Below are positions 5,306 to 10,063 of a stretch of DNA of 10,063 nucleotides, piece by piece. The position numbers and the translations under genes were made by a program. The first letter of the stretch is position 1, and every line of letters begins with the position of its first letter. Under the pieces are notes generated by a model that had not been told where the DNA came from, ran no database searches, and saw only the letters and a program-made list of their open reading frames with translations. The stretch is from JAEXNA01 sp050486105. Its GTDB lineage: Bacteria; Vulcanimicrobiota; Xenobia; Xenobiales; JADMJV01. The stretch is from NCBI GenBank assembly GCA_050486105.1, contig JBJHCR010000242.1, positions 1 to 10,063 on the forward strand. Direction: 5' to 3'.

Positions 5306-6235
5306 TCAACGAGGATCTTCGGAACAGGGCGACAAAGACGACTTCTGTTTCCGATCGCTGCGAAACGGAAAGAGAGTGTTGGCGGACTCCTGATACTGCG
5401 CGAATATCTCTTCGGCTAGTTCGTGGTACTCTTTTTGGCCTAGATCGAGTTTTTGGCCCAAGAGGCTCTCGACGACATCAATTGGAGCGAGATACGGTTT
5501 CCTACTGATGCAGCCAAGGATAGCGCTGACTTGTCGTTCCGTCGCCCTTTCGTCCCCGCTGAGCTTCCATTTCTTCAAGATGTCGGCTATCTGGAGCTTG
5601 AGAGCGTTCCAGGGCACCGCCGGGAGCAGCTTGGGGTCTGGCCAAAGCATCAGAAGCTCCTTAGATAAGGTGGCTGCTTCCCGGGCTCCACGGCCCTCAA
5701 GTATCTCCCGCAGCGCTGTTTCGGACGGTCGAACTTTCGAATCATAGAACAATTCATCCCCGTCTTCTCCCAGCTCTTGAATCAGCCTGGCACAAAGTCT
5801 ATGGGATTCTCTTGGTCTCTCTAAGCCTTGTCGAGCAATGAGCCCAACAGCATGAGCGACCGAGCTTCCATCGATGACTGGAACGACAACACAGTTTGAA
5901 GGAACAACTTGTGCCGTGGCTCCGGGGCAAAAGGCTTTCGGCGTATAGATGTGGACTCGGTGTTCCTGACCGCTAATGGCGACTAGAACCTCAACATTCC
6001 AATCGACACTAGAGTACTCGAAATCGCAGCTCGGACAAATCCGAACAGACTGGATGCCAAGGTAGGGTGGGTAATCGTAATTCTGCAGATCTTGAGAAAG
6101 GCGATAATAGCCTGGGTTTTCAACTTGGAAAGCGCGAGGCTTTAGGCTGGATTTAGACATTCTGATTGCTCGCGTCAGGGCTGGAGCAAAGCCGCTAGAA
6201 TACATCCAATTTAGCATAAATTGCTCGTCGAGCAT
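5306..6235 (-). CDS. Hypothetical protein with CxxC motif
   Basis: The protein is 309 residues from ATG 6235; ATG 6217 and 6160 (MSKSSLKPRAF) are alternatives, and none has a good ribosome-binding site. A cysteine pair C67-P-S-C70 is followed by H92 and H94 (QEHRVHIY) and C103 (KAFCPGA), which could form one metal site. Residues 60-130 look beta-rich (VEVLVAISGQEHRVHIYTP; CVVVPVIDGSSVAHAVGLIA), and the C-terminal half is helical and charged (EILEGRGAREAATLSKELLM; EYHELAEEIFAQYQESAN). No signal peptide or membrane segment is seen. It is convergent with the TPR-like gene. I cannot name a family; a metal-binding fold is an inference from cysteine spacing only. Confidence 0.7.
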   Translation of the reverse strand: MLDEQFMLNWMYSSGFAPALTRAIRMSKSSLKPRAFQVENPGYYRLSQDLQNYDYPPYLGIQSVRICPSCDFEYSSVDWNVEVLVAISGQEHRVHIYTPKAFCPGATAQVVPSNCVVVPVIDGSSVAHAVGLIARQGLERPRESHRLCARLIQELGEDGDELFYDSKVRPSETALREILEGRGAREAATLSKELLMLWPDPKLLPAVPWNALKLQIADILKKWKLSGDERATERQVSAILGCISRKPYLAPIDVVESLLGQKLDLGQKEYHELAEEIFAQYQESANTLFPFRSDRKQKSSLSPCSEDPR

Positions 6236-6472
6236 AAGGCTGAGGTTGAAGGAGAGGATATTTCAGACCTCCGGGTCACCGGGGAAAGACGAGACCGGGC
6301 CGGTGGCCCGATCTCGACGGAATGCTCACTGGTGCAACGTCCGCGAAGTTCGTCCCTACCAATTGTGGTCAGGCGCCGGGAACCCGCGCTTGCGTGGGTG
6401 GCCGCGCTTGCGTGGGTGTCGCAAGGAGAAGTGAAGGTCTGACGTGGAAGTACATACCGCCTGAAAGGCGCG
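6236..6472. other. Spacer with strong hairpin and tandem repeat
   Basis: No supported gene is present. A hairpin at 6290-6316 has outer arm CGAGA/TCTCG, one C-A mismatch, inner arm CGGGCC/GGCCCG and a GGT loop. It lacks a U tract, so it is not a standard terminator. A direct repeat follows at 6384-6418. The open frames here are low-complexity and not convincing. Confidence 0.5.
6384..6418 (+). repeat. 17-bp direct tandem repeat, two copies
   Basis: CCGCGCTTGCGTGGGTG occurs exactly at 6384-6400 and again at 6402-6418, giving a period of 18 with a single G between copies. Only two copies are present, so this is not a CRISPR array. Possible meanings are a replication-slippage duplication or tandem regulator sites. 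Confidence 0.9.
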
Positions 6473-6550
6473 TTGTATAATGTCCGAGGTCGAGCATTGC
6501 GATTCTTAGGTCTGCGCGCGGAGGCACTACAAGCTTATGAGGCGTGTCAA
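6473..6550 (+). pseudogene. TPR-motif fragment, probable gene relic
   Basis: The frame from TTG 6473 reads YNVRGRALRFLGLRAEALQA then YEACQ, matching the tetratricopeptide pattern (NxxGxALxxLGxxxEALxAYExA). A TGA lies upstream in the same frame, no further TPR unit precedes or follows, and downstream the frame becomes arginine-rich nonsense. This is most likely one surviving repeat of a decayed TPR gene. Confidence 0.3.
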
Positions 6551-6747
6551 CCAAGAGTCGTTCTCCGCTGCCGGCGGATAGGGACGAACCGGATGCCTCA
6601 AGTCGTAGACGCTATCAGGTGGCGCAGGCAGCGGACCTGTTCGCCGAGGTGCACTTGGAATCGAATGAACGACCGGTGCTGCACCCCTTGTGGCCTTCAG
6701 CGCCGCTTAAGTTTCAACTGGGACCGCAGGATGAGGGATTTAGATAA
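6544..6747 (+). CDS. Small hypothetical ORF, uncertain
   Basis: A 67-residue frame starts at GTG 6544, just after an in-frame TGA, and its stop overlaps the 3' end of the opposing gene by 8 bp. The middle (YQVAQAADLFAEVHLESNER) looks protein-like and has G/C-rich third positions, while the N-terminus is Arg/Ser/Pro-rich. No motif or clear ribosome-binding site is seen. It may instead be a frameshifted remnant connected with the TPR fragment immediately upstream. Confidence 0.25.
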   Translation: MSTKSRSPLPADRDEPDASSRRRYQVAQAADLFAEVHLESNERPVLHPLWPSAPLKFQLGPQDEGFR

Positions 6748-7255
6748 AGCAGACTCCAAAGTGGTCCATATCTTTGAGATTTAAGATTGGGACTCTCAGG
6801 CCGTGAAAGCAGTCTGGACACCAAGTCACTTGCTGCACAGGCTCAAGGCAGGCCTGGCACTTTTGGTCTTCCCAGCCAATGAAGGTGCAGCTTAGGCAAA
6901 AGGGCTGGGTCTCCAACGCTTCCCCGCAAGAACACCGTTCAGCCAAAGGTGGGGCAGACCCGATTTGATGGATCGAATTTCGAAGAATAGCCAGACTCTC
7001 CCTGAGATTCGCTTCTCGTTCAGTCAGAAAATGGGGATCTAGGGACCTGACCCTCGCGTTTTCTGCCATGGCTTGGATGAAGGGGTCGACTAGATGGTCT
7101 AAGATGCTCACCTGTTCCAGGCATTTTTCAAGAGCCATCTGCCGCTCCTCCTGAGAACTTGCCAGCAACCCCGCCATCATGGGAATACGGTCGAGAGCCT
7201 TAGAAGCGGCAAATCGAATCGGAGTTGTCGGAGCATTCCGGTCAAGCATTCTCAC
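6740..7255 (-). CDS. Tandem zinc-ribbon protein (C-terminal part of a split gene)
   Basis: The 171 residues from GTG 7255 end in two tandem cysteine clusters: CSC-x9-CLSC (C108, C110, C120, C123) and CQAC-x9-CPDC (C133, C136, C146, C149). Eight ligands in two C4 sets are typical of double zinc-ribbon proteins that bind nucleic acid or protein. The N-terminal part is helical (RFAASKALDRIPMMAGLLAS; EERQMALEKCLEQVSILDHL). The same frame stays open and protein-like upstream of the GTG (RTGTIVLPQGRGLDILVEG), overlapping the end of the preceding ORF. This suggests the two were one gene of about 280 residues before a 1-nt indel in the CCCC run at 7313-7316. The function is unknown; metal binding is a strong inference from spacing. 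Confidence 0.6.
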   Translation of the reverse strand: MRMLDRNAPTTPIRFAASKALDRIPMMAGLLASSQEERQMALEKCLEQVSILDHLVDPFIQAMAENARVRSLDPHFLTEREANLRESLAILRNSIHQIGSAPPLAERCSCGEALETQPFCLSCTFIGWEDQKCQACLEPVQQVTWCPDCFHGLRVPILNLKDMDHFGVCFI

Positions 7256-7592
7256 GCCTTCGACAAGGATGTCCAGGCCTCTTCCTTGGGGCAGGACAAT
7301 CGTTCCGGTACGCCCCTGCCTCTGGCACCGGAACCGCCTTGCACGAGGCCGCGAATTTTAGCTGATGAAGGTGTAGTTGATCCCGGAGTTGGGACGCTCC
7401 GTCCAAGACCACGTAGACTCCGGTCTTTATAGTTCGGCCAGTGAGGGTGTCCGAGATGGTCTCAGGCTGCTTCGAGAGCGGGCTCTTCTCGAGCGCCGAC
7501 CGGCGAAGACCGAGCTTCATTAGTTCATAGATGATGGACTTGAAGTCGGTCGTCGGGAGAGGCATTCGGATGAGGACGATGCCTACGCTCAC
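7242..7592 (-). CDS. Hypothetical protein (N-terminal part of the split zinc-ribbon gene)
   Basis: The ORF of 116 codons starts at GTG 7592, overlapping the stop of the preceding small gene by 4 bp (GTGA), so co-translation is likely. Residues 1-92 read as normal protein (VGIVLIRMPLPTTDFKSIIY; TGRTIKTGVYVVLDGASQLR). After PVPEAG the frame becomes Arg/Pro/Cys-rich (YRNDCPAPRKRPGHPCRRRE), as an out-of-frame reading would. Switching frame at the CCCC run 7313-7316 continues as RTGTIVLPQGRGLDILVEG into the zinc-ribbon part. This could be a real mutation, a sequencing or assembly error, or programmed slippage. No family is recognised. Confidence 0.5.
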   Translation of the reverse strand: MSVGIVLIRMPLPTTDFKSIIYELMKLGLRRSALEKSPLSKQPETISDTLTGRTIKTGVYVVLDGASQLRDQLHLHQLKFAASCKAVPVPEAGAYRNDCPAPRKRPGHPCRRRENA

Positions 7593-7783
7593 TCAGCGGC
7601 GAAGTTGCAGCAATTGAGAGAACGGAGAGAAATTACGAACTCACTGAAGTAGCTCAGAGGGACATTCATGACATTTTGTATTGCATCGTCGAACCTAAAC
7701 AAAATATCGAAGGTGCTCAGGTGGTCCTTGACTAGTTGAGCGCTGCGATAAAAGATGTGGCCGAGGATCCGAATCTTGGGCAC
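7589..7783 (-). CDS. Small hypothetical protein, first gene of the zinc-ribbon operon
   Basis: The 64 residues from GTG 7783 are mostly helical and aromatic-rich (IRILGHIFYRSAQLVKDHLS; FDILFRFDDAIQNVMNVPLS). It has no motif that I recognise. GGTGAGG about 11 nt upstream is a usable ribosome-binding site. The frame stays open and protein-like for a further 20-odd codons upstream (VELDRAIGEVATIV), but no ATG, GTG or TTG lies there, so the gene may have lost its true start. The stop overlaps the next start by 4 bp. It is divergent from the exported-protein gene, 82 bp away. Confidence 0.5.
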   Translation of the reverse strand: MPKIRILGHIFYRSAQLVKDHLSTFDILFRFDDAIQNVMNVPLSYFSEFVISLRSLNCCNFAAE

Positions 7784-7865
7784 TATCGTCGCGACCTCAC
7801 CGATCGCCCGGTCAAGTTCTACCCGTGTGCCAGGAGTATTTGCTGAGGACGATTAAGCTAAGGTC

Positions 7866-8561
7866 ATGAAATCAAGTCTAGGCCCGAAGATCATGTGTGC
7901 CTACGGGCTCACTCGGTTTCGAGGAAGAAGCGCTAGTTCTCTTTGGGTGCTTTGCGTTTTGGCTCTAACCCTGACGATGCAGCCGGCTTGGACCCAATCG
8001 ACGGAACTTGCCCCGACATCCCTCGAGCTTGTCCTGGCTGCACCGTCCGGTCCGGTCCCCAAAGGGCAGCCGATCCGCTTGGATTACAGTCTGCAGAACC
8101 GGAGTAAAGGTCCGATTACTCTGGCCGACCCGAGCCTGTTCCCTCGGCCTACGGTCCCTCAAGAGAGTTTCGGAATGAGGCTGACGGTGGTCGGTCCCAA
8201 CGGGACTCAAGCGACTCTTGTGCGCATGGACCTCTTCGCAGCGGTCCGAGATTTCGATGAGACCTTCGCAAAGATTTTGCAGCTCGGCGACTCTGTTGAG
8301 GAGCAGATTTTTCTGGGCAACCAGCCCGACAATCATTCCCAGTGGGTGATCCATCGCCCCGGGCAGTCAACGACTACCGAACGGGAGATGAAGCTCCTCG
8401 AGCACGTGTTCGCTCGTCCCGGCACCTATCGGATTCAGGCGAGCTACATCCAATCCTACGAAAAACTCCCCGGTGGCCTGACATCGGACCGCTCTAAGCT
8501 TCCTCATTGCTGGGCTGGCCGTCTCGACTCGCCTGTGGTCGAAGTTGTCGTCTCTCCCTGA
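7866..8561 (+). CDS. Exported Ig-like/beta-sandwich hypothetical protein
   Basis: The protein has 231 residues. A signal peptide is visible: basic n-region (RFRGRSAS), hydrophobic core SLWVLCVLALTLTMQPA, and a likely cut near AWTQ-ST, about residue 44-45. The mature part opens with a pattern common to bacterial Ig-like/BsuPI-type domains (LELVLAAPSGPVPKGQPIRL then DYSLQNRSKGPITLADPS), that is, a strand, a proline-glycine turn and a statement of bonding strands, and ends PGTYRIQASYIQS...DSPVVEVVVSP, the usual terminal strands of such a fold. It is probably secreted or periplasmic; the ligand is unknown. Start ATG 7866 has AAGG only 2 nt upstream. ATG 7893 gives a shorter and more typical n-region. 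It is divergent from the operon on its left and convergent with the small gene on its right. Confidence 0.75.
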   Translation: MKSSLGPKIMCAYGLTRFRGRSASSLWVLCVLALTLTMQPAWTQSTELAPTSLELVLAAPSGPVPKGQPIRLDYSLQNRSKGPITLADPSLFPRPTVPQESFGMRLTVVGPNGTQATLVRMDLFAAVRDFDETFAKILQLGDSVEEQIFLGNQPDNHSQWVIHRPGQSTTTEREMKLLEHVFARPGTYRIQASYIQSYEKLPGGLTSDRSKLPHCWAGRLDSPVVEVVVSP

Positions 8562-8651
8562 GAGTCTGGGGTAAGTAGGGCTGGTGCCAGAGAACCGTTT
8601 TTGGCATGACGGTTATCCTCAGAGAACTTAGTGCCCTAAGAAACCTCCCGT

Positions 8652-8957
8652 TCAACGGAATTGACGTCGAAAGGCCATTCGTCCGCCATCCACGATGGAG
8701 CAGGACCTGACAAATGGACTCACGACAAGGGGATGCCCACTCTTGGCCAAGAGATAGCAGAGGTTGCAGATCTGGTAGAGGTCTTTGGTACTTTTTGCGG
8801 CGGGAATCGCCGCCACCAATCGGAAAATCAACTCTTCCTCCTGCTCGGGAGTGAGTAGGTCGATCAGCCACCGGGCGCGGGGTGGTTCGCACTGAACATC
8901 GTACACCCCATTCTTCAAGCAGGCCGAAGAGTGCTTTCCCATGATCTCCCAAACCAC
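8652..8957 (-). CDS. Small hypothetical protein downstream of the metallopeptidase
   Basis: The protein is 101 residues from GTG 8957, or 96 from ATG 8942, which has GGGAG three bases upstream. The main body is helical (RARWLIDLLTPEQEEELIFR; STKDLYQICNLCYLLAKSGH) and reads as genuine protein. The frame is open back to about 9025 and would add a hydrophobic FVGVLGWVWV stretch, but no start codon exists there. It lies on the same strand as the metallopeptidase and about 200 bp downstream, the usual place for an immunity or partner gene. No sequence evidence supports that role beyond position. I do not recognise the family. Confidence 0.5.
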   Translation of the reverse strand: MVWEIMGKHSSACLKNGVYDVQCEPPRARWLIDLLTPEQEEELIFRLVAAIPAAKSTKDLYQICNLCYLLAKSGHPLVVSPFVRSCSIVDGGRMAFRRQFR

Positions 8958-9125
8958 AACCTTGTCGATGGAAGTGGACTCGACCCATACCCAACCTAAG
9001 ACCCCGACGAAGGTCCGTATCGCTCAACAGAAGTTTATAACGGCTTGGGTGTCGGGTCCCGTGTTGTCCGTTCGGGCGGGGGCCTCCGTGTGGTCATTGG
9101 TGGGGGCGTTCCAAGAGTTTCCCTC

Positions 9126-9142
9126 CGGGCCGAAGAAGCCCG
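9126..9142 (-). terminator. Weak hairpin after the metallopeptidase gene
   Basis: CGGGC (9126-9130) and GCCCG (9138-9142) form a 5-bp stem, extendable by wobble and A-T pairs, 15 nt past the stop codon at 9157. No T run follows on the minus strand, so termination is doubtful. Confidence 0.3.
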
Positions 9143-9156
9143 AACTCAACGCGCGC

Positions 9157-10063
9157 TTAGGCCGCCTCAAAGATCTGCTCTAAAATATCAAAGCGATTTG
9201 GATACAGTTCCCGAAAATCTGCCAAGGCTTCCTCTCCGTGCTCACGAGCCTCCATATAGACCGCCCACGACTCGGCAAAATCCTCTTTATGATTCGTTCC
9301 GGCATACTCTGTGAGTCGCTCTTCACCGTCGGCCTCAATGGCTTGCTCCCAGCCGGTTGGAGAACCGCTCCCGCCTCCGCTGAACGGATTGAGTTTATCG
9401 AGAACCCCCTCACCCTTCCCATCGGTTTCATAGCCGATCCCGTGAGCGAACTCGTGGTCGAAAACCGACTCATTGAGGTTCTGTAGGCCGTTGTAGAATC
9501 GAACCTTGTCACCGTTAGACCGAAAATCAGCCGCTACGTCGTCGCGCCCGTCCTTGCCACCACTCAATAGGGCAATTTCATCTACCGAATGACGCAAATG
9601 CTCGGGAACTTGAGTGTAGTAGTCAGCAATTCTTGCCAGGGCAATTCTCGTTTCCTCGGAGTCAAGTTCGGAGGAAATCCTAAGTGTGTGTCCATCCTCA
9701 CCCTTGAGCTCAAACTCTACATTACCGCCAGTGTTGGTGACTTGCTCGACTGAGAGAGTCTCGGTGTCCCCGTTGCTGTTGGTGAACTCGACTTCACCGC
9801 CTTCAGCTATAGATTCTAGAATGGCTCCTTCTTGCTCGGCTGCCAGTCGTGGCGTGCGATTTTCCTCACTGTGGTCAGTGACAAAATTGTGATCCTCGTG
9901 GGGGAGGTGGTACTCATCGGTTCCAATACCGTCTCGGTTCTGTCCAAAATCTGACCTGTCTCCTCCTTGAAACCTCTCACTATCTCGCTCGAAGAGATAG
10001 GAGGTCAGGTCTGAGCGCGAAATTTTTCCATCTTCCCGATCACCAGTGTCGTTAGCTATGACT
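9157..10063 (-). CDS. HEFAH zinc metallopeptidase with EF-hand-like segments (5' end outside window)
   Basis: The frame is open from the right edge to TAA/TGA at 9157, so 301 C-terminal residues are visible and the start lies beyond 10063. A zinc-binding HEFAH motif (codons 9456-9442; GIGYE follows) and a later glutamate-rich helix KEDFAESWAVYME (9288-9250) give the HExxH...E layout of gluzincins. The EDFAES/AVY segment resembles the third-ligand helix of anthrax lethal factor-like domains found in bacterial toxins and effectors. The N-terminal visible part is acidic, with two EF-hand-like loops (NDTGDREDGKIS, DFGQNRDGIGTDEY) that suggest calcium binding. A Gly/Ser linker (SGGGSGS) follows the zinc helix. 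Secretion is likely for such an architecture but cannot be seen here. The catalytic class is fairly certain; the toxin role is inferred. Confidence 0.75.
   Translation of the reverse strand, partial: VIANDTGDREDGKISRSDLTSYLFERDSERFQGGDRSDFGQNRDGIGTDEYHLPHEDHNFVTDHSEENRTPRLAAEQEGAILESIAEGGEVEFTNSNGDTETLSVEQVTNTGGNVEFELKGEDGHTLRISSELDSEETRIALARIADYYTQVPEHLRHSVDEIALLSGGKDGRDDVAADFRSNGDKVRFYNGLQNLNESVFDHEFAHGIGYETDGKGEGVLDKLNPFSGGGSGSPTGWEQAIEADGEERLTEYAGTNHKEDFAESWAVYMEAREHGEEALADFRELYPNRFDILEQIFEAA

Noticed and set aside
6384..6418. Tandem repeat as a CRISPR array
   Set aside because: Only two 17-bp copies separated by a single base, with no spacers and no cas genes nearby.
6476..6481. TATAAT match
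   Set aside because: No -35 element at a usable distance, and it lies inside the TPR-like coding relic, so it is probably chance.
8494..9027. 177-codon minus-strand ORF from TTG 9027
   Set aside because: It overlaps the exported-protein gene and the small 8652-8957 gene in another frame, and its composition (Arg/Gly/His/Pro-rich) is that of an out-of-frame reading.
9180..9512. Minus- and plus-strand ORFs overlapping the metallopeptidase
   Set aside because: They are shadow frames of the HEFAH gene, which has clear catalytic motifs and stays open to the window edge.

Overview
The window is bacterial. The evidence is a class II tRNA-Tyr, tRNA genes with encoded CCA ends, a signal-peptide protein, GTG/TTG starts and a type IV (AbiE) toxin-antitoxin pair. 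Base composition looks moderate, somewhat above half G+C by eye. Few starts have a strong Shine-Dalgarno sequence. I cannot assign a phylum. A 10-base N run shows that this is a draft, probably metagenomic, assembly. The content is accessory-type: defence genes, a tRNA array, orphan zinc-motif proteins and decayed stretches, with no core metabolic operon.

Layout. Positions 24-80: a rightward terminator from an off-window gene. 89-1143 (minus): abiEi antitoxin followed by a shortened abiEii toxin, with a perfect 9-bp inverted repeat touching the abiEi start codon. 1425-2078 (minus): a HEAT-repeat-like protein. 2079-2607: mostly non-coding, with one possible coding relic. 2608-3065 (plus): a very tight tRNA array, Ser(GCU)-His(GUG)-Tyr(GUA)-Leu-like(UAG)-[N gap]-Leu-like(UAA). 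3203-5269 (plus): a large TPR-like protein with a CxxC-x20-CxxC knuckle. 5306-6235 (minus): a protein with a CxxC motif. 6236-6740: a decayed spacer with a tandem repeat, a strong hairpin and a TPR fragment. 6740-7783 (minus): a small protein and a double zinc-ribbon protein that is probably split by a frameshift in a CCCC run. 7866-8561 (plus): an exported Ig-like protein. 8652-8957 (minus): a small unknown protein. 9157 to the right edge (minus): the C-terminal 301 residues of an HEFAH zinc metallopeptidase with EF-hand-like segments, whose 5' part lies outside the window.

The most unusual signal is in the tRNA array. The Ser and His genes each fold as a complete tRNA (acceptor, anticodon arm, T-stem, CCA) only if about 30 nt is removed from the T-loop. 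The two inserts occupy the same position and share an 11-of-12 core plus a CTTCG(G)CT tail, so they look homologous. The neighbouring Tyr gene and the last gene of the array lack the insert. I do not recognise this arrangement from bacteria.

Functional links are limited. AbiEi/AbiEii form one overlapping operon. The 7783-6740 genes overlap by 4 bp at their first junction and are probably co-translated. The metallopeptidase and the small gene downstream of it are in the order expected of a toxin and its immunity gene, which is speculative. Three separate unknown genes carry cysteine-pair (zinc-knuckle) motifs.
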